Below are positions 1-5,634 of a stretch of 6,619 nucleotides of DNA, piece after piece. Source of the DNA: Scatosoma sp045660265 (GTDB lineage Bacteria > Bacillota > Clostridia > Christensenellales > Borkfalkiaceae); contig JAZRDM010000066.1 in the NCBI GenBank assembly GCA_045660265.1, forward strand, positions 1 through 6,619, read 5' to 3'. Positions within the stretch are counted from its first letter, which is position 1, and every line of letters starts with the position of its first letter. A program made the position numbers and the translations under genes. The notes beneath the pieces are model-generated. The model worked only from the letters and a program-made list of their open reading frames with translations, did no database searches and was not told the DNA's origin.

Positions 1-1
1 A

Positions 2-1336
2 GATATCGAAGGTATGAAGTACGCAAAGGGTATCTTGACGGTACGTGGCGGTATGACCTCTCACGCAGCCGTAGTTGCTCGTGGTATGGGTACGTGCTGT
101 GTATCCGGTTGCGGCGAAATCAAGATGCACGAAGAAGAAAAGTGGTTTGAACTTGCTGGTAAGATCTTCCGCGAAGGCGACGTTCTTTCCCTTGACGGTT
201 CGACGGGTAACATCTACGATACGTTGATTGCTACCGTTCCTGCAGATCCTAACTCTGGTTACTTCGGACGTATTATGGAACTTGCAGACAAGTTCAAGGC
301 GCTCGGCATCAGAACGAATGCAGACTCTCCTGAAGACGCTAAGCAAGCAGTTGCTTTCGGCGCACAAGGTATCGGTCTTTGCCGTACGGAACACATGTTC
401 TTCGATCCTTCCAGAATCGGCGCATTCCGCGAAATGATTTGCTCGGATACCGTAGAAGAAAGAGAAGCTGCTCTTGCTAAAATCGAACCTATGCAACAAG
501 CTGACTTTGAAGGTTTGTTCGAAGCACTTGGCGGCTATCCTGTAACCATTCGTTTCTTGGATCCCCCTCTCCACGAATTCGTTCCTACGACGGAAGAAGA
601 TATCGCGGCGTTGGCGGCAGCTCAAGGCAAGACGGTTGCTCAAATTAAAGATATTATCGTTGGTCTTCACGAATTCAACCCCATGATGGGTCACCGTGGT
701 TGCCGTTTGAGCGTAACCTATCCTGAAATTGCAGTTATGCAAACGAAGGCGGTTATTAAGGCAGCTATCAACGTTGTGAAGAAGCACCCTGATTGGAAGC
801 TTATCCCTGAAATCATGATTCCTTTGACCGGCGAAACGAAAGAATTGAAGTTCGTTAAGGATATCGTTGTGAAGACGGCTAACGAAGTTATCGCAGCTTC
901 CGGCGTTGCTCTTGAATACGAAGTTGGTACCATGATCGAAATCCCTAGAGCTTGCTTGACGGCTGATGAAATCGCTAAAGAAGCTGAATTCTTCTGCTTC
1001 GGTACGAACGACTTAACGCAAATGACGTTTGGTTTCTCCCGTGACGACGCTGGTAAGTTCTTGCCTGCATACTATGCAAACAAGATTTACGAATCCGATC
1101 CTTTCGCAAGATTGGATACGACGGGCGTTGGTAAGTTGATGGATATGGCTGTTTCCATGGGTAAAGCGGTTCGTCCCGAAATGCACTGCGGTATCTGCGG
1201 TGAACACGGCGGTGATCCTTCTTCCATCGAATTCTGCCATAAGATTGGCTTGACGTATGTTTCCTGCTCGCCTTATCGTGTTCCCATTGCAAGATTGTCG
1301 GCAGCACAAGCAAACATCAAGAATCCTAGAAACTAA
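2..1336 (+). CDS. ppdK: Pyruvate, phosphate dikinase, C-terminal half (5'-truncated by window edge)
   Basis: PPDK interconverts PEP + AMP + PPi and pyruvate + ATP + Pi in the cytosol. The reading frame is already open at base 2, so the start lies outside; about 444 of the usual ~875 residues are present. Counting from the Met codon at 14, the window opens in the swivelling phosphohistidine domain: GGMTSHAAV carries catalytic His17 (His455 in the Clostridium symbiosum enzyme). The rest is the PEP/pyruvate TIM barrel: GLCRTEHMF (Arg124), IRFLDPPLHEF (Arg180), MGHRGCRL (Arg228), EIPRA (Glu309), FCFGTNDLTQ (Asn332) and CGICGEHGG (Cys395, matching Cys831). These fall at a near-constant offset of 436-438 from the C. 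symbiosum numbering, so no internal deletion or frameshift is seen. The gene uses AAG for most lysines and many GGT/CGT codons, unlike its neighbours, which fits high expression. A hairpin follows the stop. Family membership is certain from motifs; reaction direction in this organism is not shown. Confidence 0.97.
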   Translation, partial: DIEGMKYAKGILTVRGGMTSHAAVVARGMGTCCVSGCGEIKMHEEEKWFELAGKIFREGDVLSLDGSTGNIYDTLIATVPADPNSGYFGRIMELADKFKALGIRTNADSPEDAKQAVAFGAQGIGLCRTEHMFFDPSRIGAFREMICSDTVEEREAALAKIEPMQQADFEGLFEALGGYPVTIRFLDPPLHEFVPTTEEDIAALAAAQGKTVAQIKDIIVGLHEFNPMMGHRGCRLSVTYPEIAVMQTKAVIKAAINVVKKHPDWKLIPEIMIPLTGETKELKFVKDIVVKTANEVIAASGVALEYEVGTMIEIPRACLTADEIAKEAEFFCFGTNDLTQMTFGFSRDDAGKFLPAYYANKIYESDPFARLDTTGVGKLMDMAVSMGKAVRPEMHCGICGEHGGDPSSIEFCHKIGLTYVSCSPYRVPIARLSAAQANIKNPRN

Positions 1337-1347
1337 TTTTAAGATAA

Positions 1348-1380
1348 AAGCGGGCGACCTGTTTAACAGGTTGCCCGTTT
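1348..1380 (+). terminator. Hairpin after ppdK, weak or partial terminator
   Basis: An 11-bp stem, CGGGCGACCTG (1351-1361) against CAGGTTGCCCG (1367-1377), closes a 5-nt loop with only one G-U pair. It can extend by three A/G-T pairs at its base. The following T run is only three long before GAAATAAAGG, so termination is probably incomplete. The hairpin may instead protect the ppdK 3' end while some transcripts continue into mgsA, for which no separate promoter was seen in the 62-base gap. Confidence 0.65.
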
Positions 1381-1385
1381 GAAAT

Positions 1386-1392
1386 AAAGGAG
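1386..1392 (+). promoter_or_regulatory. Ribosome binding site of mgsA
   Basis: AAAGGAG lies six bases before the ATG at 1399, which fixes the start and agrees with the N-terminus of the Bacillus enzyme (MKIALIAHDKKK). Confidence 0.8.
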
Positions 1393-1398
1393 AAGCTT

Positions 1399-1776
1399 AT
1401 GAAAATTGCGTTAATTGCACACGATAAAAAGAAAGACGAAATCATCGAGCTTGCGAAAAAGTATAAAGAAGTGCTTGCCAATCACGAATTGTTTGCAACG
1501 GGCACTACGGGTACTTTGATTATGGGGGAAACGGCTTTGCCTATCAAACGCATGAAAAGCGGCCCGCTTGGCGGCGACCAACAAATCGGGGCAATGCTGG
1601 CGAATGGGGAATTAGATTTAATTATCTTTTTGCGCGACCCCTTAACCGCGCAACCGCACGAGCCGGACGTATCTGCTCTTTTGCGTTTATGCGACGTGCA
1701 GAAAATTCCGCTTGCAACCAACGCTAGCAGTGCGACGATTATGTTAGAAACCTTAAAATGCGGTAAATTATTTTAA
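1399..1776 (+). CDS. mgsA: Methylglyoxal synthase
   Basis: A cytosolic enzyme that converts dihydroxyacetone phosphate to methylglyoxal and phosphate, the entry to the glycolytic bypass. The 125-residue product resembles Bacillus subtilis MgsA almost from end to end: IALIAHDKKK (His8, Asp9), FATGTTGTLI (32-41, phosphate loop), SGPLGGDQQIGA (54-65) with Asp60 matching the catalytic Asp71 of the E. coli enzyme, and FLRDPLTAQPHEPDVSALLR, in which His87 and Asp90 match E. coli His98 and Asp101. It ends at about the last strand and is roughly 12 residues shorter than the B. subtilis protein, lacking the acidic C-terminal tail; the catalytic core is complete. It lies 62 bases after ppdK in the same direction and may be partly co-transcribed through the intervening hairpin. 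Family enzymes are inhibited by inorganic phosphate, which is relevant beside a Pi/PPi-linked enzyme. Confidence 0.97.
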   Translation: MKIALIAHDKKKDEIIELAKKYKEVLANHELFATGTTGTLIMGETALPIKRMKSGPLGGDQQIGAMLANGELDLIIFLRDPLTAQPHEPDVSALLRLCDVQKIPLATNASSATIMLETLKCGKLF

Positions 1777-1821
1777 AAAACCTGCGTGTTGGCGGATGTC
1801 GGCTATATAGAAAATAACGTA

Positions 1822-1860
1822 AAAACACTCCTGCGAAAGAACTGCGGGAGTGTTTTATTT
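1822..1860. terminator. Bidirectional terminator between convergent genes
   Basis: AAAACACTCCTGC (1822-1834) pairs with GCGGGAGTGTTTT (1844-1856), thirteen pairs including one G-T, around a nine-base loop. On the plus strand TTTTATTTTAATT follows, giving a U-rich tail for mgsA. On the minus strand the stem base reads as five Ts (1825-1821) and begins seven bases past the stop of the convergent gene. It therefore serves both directions. Confidence 0.85.
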
Positions 1861-1863
1861 TAA

Positions 1864-3066
1864 TTATTCGTTGTCGAAAAGAGAAGGTTGCGGTTTAGGG
1901 GAGAGTAACTTAAATTTCAAGTCGTTTATTTTGCCTATAACCTTTATTTTCTCTAAGGTTAAGCGTTGTTCGCGTTCGCGGTGCGCCGCTTTTTCGAGGT
2001 AATATTCCGTAGTATTTAAGATGTTGGCATTAAATGGCTTGGATTGCTTTTCTAAACGTTTAATTTCTTGTTCATATTCGGCAATTTGTGCTTTAATACT
2101 ATCCGTTTTTGCTTTGATGGCAAGGACGGTGCTGTCCGTTTCAAAAAAAGCTTTCTTCGATTGATAATTCGATTGCGCGGTTTCGTAGTCAGCAAGCGCT
2201 TGTTCGTATTTGGACAATTCGTCTAAGTACTTCGCTTTACTAACGTTGAATTGCTTTTCTAATGCTTGTATTGCCGAGAGTTCTGCGTCAACTTCTTGTT
2301 GGTATTTATCGCGCTCTTTAGCAATTGCAGCTAGCTGTTCGATTTTTGCTGTGCCTGCTTCGTAACAAAGCGCTCTACGGCGTTTTAATTCAATTCGTCG
2401 CAGGATAAAGAATTTTGGCAACGGACGGGAGGTGAGTTCCGTATAACAGTCTTCCTTTTCTACTTGCTTGTATTTCGCGTTGATTTCCGCTAAGCGTTTT
2501 TCGAGTGTTTCTAACTTTTCTTGGTGTTTTGCTTTGTTGCAATTAAAATCTGGTTCAGGGTCGTGAGGGGGAGTCGGGGCTTTGCGAATGAATTTTTCAA
2601 TTTCGCTCAGCTCGTAAAAAATTTTAATAACGTTTTCCACACGCGCGCAATATTCGCCGCATTCCGCTTTCATTTTTTTCACTTCTTCGGGAGTGGCGAT
2701 TTTTTTACCTTCTTCAAATTTTTCTTTGGCATCCCACCATATTCTATCGATAGCGGCGTCCACGGGGTCAAGCTTGTATAAATCCAACTCTGCCGCACCG
2801 CGAAGCAAATACGCGCGGTAGTCTTGCGGGTGTTCTTTTAAATAATTATCGGAAATTTCAATCGCTTCGGCTTTTTTGTCTAAATTGATAAGCGCTGCGA
2901 TTTTTTGTTTGGTTTCCTCGTAGACGTCGATAGTGGGTGTTGAAGCGGGTGATTCCGTTTGTGTAGGAGTAAACGTATAGCTCTTTCCGCAGTTGGGGCA
3001 AATCGCTACGCTGCCATTTGCAGCTACAATGAGTTGCGTTGCGCATTCCATACAAAATTTATTCAT
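1864..3066 (-). CDS. Unrecognised zinc-ribbon, TPR-like, coiled-coil protein
   Basis: I do not recognise this 400-residue protein as a named family. Its N-terminus is a compact zinc ribbon with CxxC pairs at Cys5/Cys8 and Cys23/Cys26. A Thr/Pro/Ser-rich linker (31-47) follows, then a TPR-like helix pair (about 51-95, with LINLDKKAEAIEISDNYLKEHPQDYRAYLLRG). Next comes a charged helical region to about 165, a proline-rich break (APTPPHDPEPD, 163-173), and long heptad-like charged helices (about 178-205, 239-345 and 357-385), predicted coiled coil. There is no signal peptide or membrane segment, so it should be cytosolic. The ATG at 3066 is chosen because AAGGAG sits six bases before it and a good promoter lies at 3116-3144. 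The frame stays open to an ATG at 3219, but that start would lie upstream of the promoter. A scaffold or metal/nucleic-acid-binding role is conceivable, but no function can be claimed. Confidence 0.85.
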   Translation of the reverse strand: MNKFCMECATQLIVAANGSVAICPNCGKSYTFTPTQTESPASTPTIDVYEETKQKIAALINLDKKAEAIEISDNYLKEHPQDYRAYLLRGAAELDLYKLDPVDAAIDRIWWDAKEKFEEGKKIATPEEVKKMKAECGEYCARVENVIKIFYELSEIEKFIRKAPTPPHDPEPDFNCNKAKHQEKLETLEKRLAEINAKYKQVEKEDCYTELTSRPLPKFFILRRIELKRRRALCYEAGTAKIEQLAAIAKERDKYQQEVDAELSAIQALEKQFNVSKAKYLDELSKYEQALADYETAQSNYQSKKAFFETDSTVLAIKAKTDSIKAQIAEYEQEIKRLEKQSKPFNANILNTTEYYLEKAAHREREQRLTLEKIKVIGKINDLKFKLLSPKPQPSLFDNE

Positions 3067-3072
3067 GATATT

Positions 3073-3078
3073 CTCCTT
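3073..3078 (-). promoter_or_regulatory. Ribosome binding site fixing the start at 3066
   Basis: Read on the minus strand, AAGGAG is followed by six bases and the ATG of the zinc-ribbon gene. The cysteine motif begins at residue 5 of this reading, as in other N-terminal zinc ribbons. The alternative 51-residue extension lacks both features. Confidence 0.85.
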
Positions 3079-3115
3079 GTTGAATGGCATTTTTTGTGTT
3101 ACGCTTAATAAATTC

Positions 3116-3144
3116 ATTGTAGCATATATTCCCGTGTTCGTCAA
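3116..3144 (-). promoter_or_regulatory. SigA-type promoter of the zinc-ribbon gene
   Basis: On the minus strand: -35 TTGACG (3144-3139, five of six), a 17-base spacer, and -10 TACAAT (3121-3116, five of six) with an extended TGC directly before it. The predicted start point is near 3109, giving a leader of about 43 bases. Confidence 0.8.
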
Positions 3145-3157
3145 GGGGGAGTGGAAA

Positions 3158-3177
3158 AACTTTTTATGTAAAAAGTT
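3158..3177. repeat. Perfect 9+9 palindrome in the divergent spacer
   Basis: AACTTTTTA (3158-3166) and TAAAAAGTT (3169-3177) flank two bases. The element lies about 13 bases upstream of the minus-strand -35 box, a position suited to an operator or activator site. It is very A/T-rich in an A/T-rich spacer, so chance or a curved DNA element is also possible. Confidence 0.4.
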
Positions 3178-3201
3178 AAAGTTTGTTTGAAGAAAAAACA
3201 T

Positions 3202-3215
3202 GGAAAGCGTTTTCA
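3202..3215. promoter_or_regulatory. cre-like site (candidate CcpA / LacI-family operator)
   Basis: GGAAAGCGTTTTCA matches the catabolite-response consensus TGWAANCGNTNWCA at 13 of 14 positions; only the first T is changed. It sits 29 bases upstream of the plus-strand -35 box and 57 bases upstream of the minus-strand -35 box, so a bound regulator could act on either gene. CcpA itself is not in the window. The match is direct; the regulation is inferred. Confidence 0.55.
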
Positions 3216-3244
3216 ACAAATTACTGTATTTTTTTAGATAATTG

Positions 3245-3273
3245 TTTACAAACTAAAAAAAATATGTTATAAT
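3245..3273 (+). promoter_or_regulatory. SigA-type promoter of the membrane protein/aminotransferase unit
   Basis: -35 TTTACA (3245-3250, five of six), a 17-base spacer, and consensus -10 TATAAT (3268-3273) with an extended TGT. The predicted start is near 3280, giving a leader of about 54 bases. No other promoter is seen before the aminotransferase gene, so it probably drives both. Confidence 0.85.
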
Positions 3274-3319
3274 ATAAGCTACATAAAATAGGTAAGTGTC
3301 GCCTGTTTTGAAAATACGA

Positions 3320-3325
3320 GGGAGG
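3320..3325 (+). promoter_or_regulatory. Ribosome binding site supporting a TTG start
   Basis: GGGAGG lies eight bases before the TTG at 3334. The next in-frame ATG is far inside the protein (codon 127), after all three membrane helices, so TTG is the credible start. Confidence 0.7.
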
Positions 3326-3333
3326 AAAAGGCG

Positions 3334-3975
3334 TTGAGAAAGAGAATAGGCTACTGTGGAATTTTATTATCCTATGCGATTTTTTTATTTAATTTCGTGT
3401 ATTTTTGTTTTGTCAATCCAGAAGGCAGTAAAGTACTGCTGACAGTTTGCTTGATTTGCGGTATTTTGGCGTTGCTTGTTTCTTTAATTTTTACGTCAAA
3501 ACGCTATGAAATTCCCCCGAAAGAAAGTAAGATAGACGATTGGTTAAGACGGTTATGTTTTTTCCCTGCGTTGTTTTTTGTTGCCGTTCCTTGCTTTTTG
3601 ATTTCTGCGATTGCTGTATTGTACGATTTTATCGCAAACAGTTTTAGAAGAAAGTTAAAAGCATTAAAAAAGAAAGGATTTTCATTTTCTAAAATCAAGC
3701 AGGACGGCAAAATGGTTTACCGTTTGCAAAAAGGGGATTGCGTTATCAATATTATTCCCGAAAAGTTATATGAAATCAGTTTTGACGGCGGGGAAAATTT
3801 CCAAAGCATTGTAGACAGCTTGCTGGGCACGAAAGAAGAAAGAGAAGATTTAAAAAAGACGATTTTCGAATATAATCATTGCGATTATCGCGATAAAGAT
3901 TTGTATGATATCACGAGTGCGCACGTGCGTTTCTTATTAAATAATATAAAGGAATTAGAAACGAAGTCCGTATAA
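3334..3975 (+). CDS. Unrecognised three-helix membrane protein with a soluble C-terminal region
   Basis: A 213-residue protein I cannot assign to a family. Three hydrophobic stretches are visible: about 6-27 (preceded by MRKR, so probably an uncleaved signal anchor), 33-53 and 74-100. By the positive-inside rule the RRKLKALKKK stretch after helix 3 (105-114) places the C-terminal half (about 105-213) in the cytosol. That half is mixed and charged, with FSKIKQDGKMVYRLQKGDCVINI suggesting beta strands, followed by helical segments. No catalytic motif is visible. It starts with TTG behind GGGAGG and has its own strong promoter. The aminotransferase gene begins 20 bases after its stop, suggesting an operon. 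It diverges from the zinc-ribbon gene across a shared regulatory spacer. A sensor or scaffold at the membrane is possible but unproven. Confidence 0.82.
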   Translation: MRKRIGYCGILLSYAIFLFNFVYFCFVNPEGSKVLLTVCLICGILALLVSLIFTSKRYEIPPKESKIDDWLRRLCFFPALFFVAVPCFLISAIAVLYDFIANSFRRKLKALKKKGFSFSKIKQDGKMVYRLQKGDCVINIIPEKLYEISFDGGENFQSIVDSLLGTKEEREDLKKTIFEYNHCDYRDKDLYDITSAHVRFLLNNIKELETKSV

Positions 3976-3995
3976 CAAGGCGAGAGAGAATAAGT

Positions 3996-5186
3996 ATGGT
4001 TAACGAAAAAATGTATGGACTGGGCTCTAAACGCTCGGTTATTAGAGAAATATTTGAATATGCAAAAAAACGCAGTGCGGAAATCGGTGTAGAAAACGTT
4101 TACGATTTTTCCATTGGCAATCCTTCTGTGCCAGCGCCCGCTCAAGTAAATGAGGCGATTGAAAATATCGTAAAAGAAATGTCGTCCGTGTTATTGCACG
4201 GCTACACGTCGGCGCAAGGGGATAAAGGGGTACGCGATACAATTGCGCAAAACATACGCAACCGTTTTGGAGTGCAAGCCGACGGTGATTTTCTGTATAT
4301 GACGTGCGGCGCGGCTGCTTGTTTGACGATTACGCTGCATGCCTTAACGCTCCAACCAGGCGACGAATTTATCGTATTTGCGCCTTACTTTACCGAATAT
4401 AAAGTATTTGTGGAAGGCGCGGGGGCTAAGCTCGTTGTTTTGCCTTCCGACGATAAATTATTGCCTGATTTTGTAGCGCTTGAAAAGGCGATTACGTCTA
4501 AAACGAGAGGGGTGTTGATAAACTCTCCTAACAATCCTTCCGGGGTTGTTTACAGTGAAAAGACGTTGCAGCGTTTGGCGGAAATTTTAACAAAAAAATC
4601 GGCGGAGTTTACGCAAAAGATTTATTTAATTGCAGACGAGCCGTATAGAGAACTTGTGTACGACGATAAGACGGTTGTGCCGTATCCTACCAAGTATTAT
4701 GCGGATAGTATTATTTGTTATTCCTATTCAAAATCGTTGTCTTTACCAGGGGAACGTATTGGATATATTGCGGTAAATCCCGCATGCGACGAAGCAAAAG
4801 TTTTATATGCGGCGGTGTGTGGCGCGGGCAGAAAACTTGGGTTTGTATGCGCGCCGGCACTGTTTCAACGCGTGGCGGCGGCGTGTGATGGCTTGACGGC
4901 GGATTTGAGTGTATACAAACACAACCGCGATTTATTGTATAACGCGTTAACCGAATACGGCTTTGATTGTATTTATCCGGACGGTGCCTTTTACTTATTT
5001 ATGAAGGCGGCGGAGGCAGACGCGTATGCTTTTTGTGAAAAGGCGAAAAAGCACGAATTGTTATTTGTGCCCGGCGACGATTTCGGCGCGCCCGGATTTG
5101 TGCGTATCGCATACTGCGTAGCAACGGAGAAAATTGAAAAGGCGTTGCCTGCGTTTAAGGCGTTGGCACAAGAGTATAAGTTGTAA
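3996..5186 (+). CDS. Class I/II PLP-dependent aminotransferase
   Basis: A cytosolic fold-type I aminotransferase of 396 residues, the usual length. Motifs in order: FSIGNPSVPAP (38-48, N-terminal substrate region), GYTSAQGDKGVR (69-80), CGAAACL (104-110, PLP phosphate loop), NSPNNPSG (176-183, ring-contacting Asn180), IADEPYREL (212-220, Asp214 to the pyridine nitrogen and Tyr217), SYSKSLSLPGERIGY (243-257, Schiff-base Lys246 and phosphate-binding Arg254) and GFVRIAYC (367-374, Arg370 expected to bind the substrate carboxylate). All catalytic residues are present. This is the aspartate/aromatic-like Ib group, but the amino donor cannot be chosen from sequence alone. The ATG at 3996 has only a weak GAGAGAG (3982-3988) as binding site, so translation may be coupled to the upstream gene 20 bases away. 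No clear terminator follows closely. Confidence 0.93.
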   Translation: MVNEKMYGLGSKRSVIREIFEYAKKRSAEIGVENVYDFSIGNPSVPAPAQVNEAIENIVKEMSSVLLHGYTSAQGDKGVRDTIAQNIRNRFGVQADGDFLYMTCGAAACLTITLHALTLQPGDEFIVFAPYFTEYKVFVEGAGAKLVVLPSDDKLLPDFVALEKAITSKTRGVLINSPNNPSGVVYSEKTLQRLAEILTKKSAEFTQKIYLIADEPYRELVYDDKTVVPYPTKYYADSIICYSYSKSLSLPGERIGYIAVNPACDEAKVLYAAVCGAGRKLGFVCAPALFQRVAAACDGLTADLSVYKHNRDLLYNALTEYGFDCIYPDGAFYLFMKAAEADAYAFCEKAKKHELLFVPGDDFGAPGFVRIAYCVATEKIEKALPAFKALAQEYKL

Positions 5187-5328
5187 AGCTTGGTCGCTTG
5201 CGAAAAAAGTTAAATGTGTATATACGGCGCAATACTTCGTTGCGGTGCGTGTTCCCTTGCTCGTGTACGTCTATATTAAAGAAAAATAAAAAAAGTTAAA
5301 AAATTTTTTAAAATTCATTCAAAAAAGA
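5187..5328 (+). other. Intergenic spacer: GC-rich insert followed by A-tracts
   Basis: No gene is seen. Bases 5225-5270 are locally G/C-rich and hold a small stem, CGCAA (5228-5232) with TTGCG (5240-5244), extendable with mismatches; the flanks TATATACG and CGTCTATAT are loosely complementary. Bases 5281-5328 are runs of A and T just upstream of the rpmG -35 box, a position and composition expected of an UP element contacting the RNA polymerase alpha subunit. No intrinsic terminator for the aminotransferase gene is present before 5334. Confidence 0.5.
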
Positions 5329-5357
5329 TTGACATACCCCTTAGGTTGTGGTAAAAT
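5329..5357 (+). promoter_or_regulatory. Strong SigA promoter of the rpmG-secE-nusG cluster
   Basis: Consensus -35 TTGACA (5329-5334), a 17-base spacer, and -10 TAAAAT (5352-5357) with extended TGG. The predicted start is near 5364 and the rpmG leader is about 40 bases. The upstream A-tracts would strengthen it, as is usual for ribosomal protein genes. Confidence 0.88.
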
Positions 5358-5388
5358 TAAACAAGCACCTAAGGGGTGTAATTTTTTT
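5334..5388 (+). terminator. Inverted repeat plus T7 overlapping the rpmG promoter
   Basis: ACCCCTTAGGT (5336-5346) and ACCTAAGGGGT (5367-5377) are perfect reverse complements. Pairing extends outward to 5334/5379, giving 13 pairs with one G-T around a 20-base loop. Two bases later comes TTTTTTT (5382-5388). The geometry is that of an intrinsic terminator for RNA coming from the aminotransferase side. The left arm lies inside the promoter spacer and is not transcribed from the rpmG start point, so rpmG transcripts cannot form it. A two-half-site DNA operator is the alternative; each arm also contains a small dyad, CCTTAGG or CCTAAGG. Confidence 0.6.
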
Positions 5389-5403
5389 GTATGGAGTTTA
5401 GAT

Positions 5404-5568
5404 ATGGCAGTTAAAACCGCAAGATCTAAGATTACGTTCGAATGCACCGAATGTAAGCAAAGAAACTATGATTCTATTAAGAACAAGAAAAACGATCCTG
5501 ACAGACTCGTTTTAAGCAAGTATTGTCCTTTCTGCAAGAAGCACACGGACCACAAAGAAGCAAAATAA
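5404..5568 (+). CDS. rpmG: Ribosomal protein L33 (bL33), zinc-binding form
   Basis: A 54-residue protein of the large ribosomal subunit. MAVKTARSKITFEC, then NYDSIKNKKNDPDRLVLSKY, is the typical L33 pattern. The zinc-binding pairs Cys14/Cys17 and Cys41/Cys44 are complete, making this the C+ form rather than the cysteine-free zinc-sparing paralogue. The ATG at 5404 is chosen because GGAG (5393-5396) lies seven bases before it and it gives the standard N-terminus. The frame is open upstream through the promoter, but a start there would precede the transcription start. It is the first gene of the rpmG-secE-nusG-rplK cluster, a common arrangement in Gram-positive bacteria. Confidence 0.97.
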   Translation: MAVKTARSKITFECTECKQRNYDSIKNKKNDPDRLVLSKYCPFCKKHTDHKEAK

Positions 5569-5634
5569 TTAAAGCGATCGAACGCTTCCATATATAATAT
5601 ATATAGGGGAGTGTGTTTTGAATGGAGATAAACG
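5569..5634 (+). other. rpmG-secE spacer without an RNA gene
   Basis: The 66-base gap holds a five-pair stem, AAGCG/CGCTT (5572-5587), an alternating TATATAATATATATA run (5591-5605) and the secE binding site GGAG (5624-5627). It is too short for a tRNA. TATAAT at 5593-5598 lacks a matching -35 box, so I do not call a promoter. Confidence 0.55.

Noticed and set aside
975..1313. Open frames on the minus strand inside ppdK
   Set aside because: They lie opposite a strongly conserved enzyme gene, lack binding sites and give Arg/Ser-rich products with no domain features.
2521..2781. Phe-rich open frame opposite the zinc-ribbon gene
   Set aside because: The composition is the antisense image of Lys/Glu-rich coiled-coil codons; there is no ribosome binding site.
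3067..3219. N-terminal extension of the zinc-ribbon gene to an ATG at 3219
   Set aside because: It would start upstream of the promoter at 3116-3144, has no good ribosome binding site, and gives an unlikely Phe/Asn-rich leader before the zinc ribbon.
5187..5280. tRNA or other structured RNA gene in the spacer before rpmG
   Set aside because: No cloverleaf, T-arm GTTCGA-type motif or anticodon stem could be built; only a short imperfect hairpin is present.
5336..5377. Invertible promoter flanked by inverted repeats
   Set aside because: Only 20 bases lie between the arms and the -35 box is outside, far smaller than known invertible promoters; no recombinase gene is nearby.
5329..5403. N-terminal extension of L33 beginning at the TTG in the -35 box
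   Set aside because: It runs through the promoter and predicted start point; ATG 5404 gives the standard L33 N-terminus and has GGAG seven bases upstream.
5593..5598. TATAAT as a separate secE promoter
   Set aside because: No acceptable -35 box at 16-18 bases; the TATA run is simple-sequence DNA.
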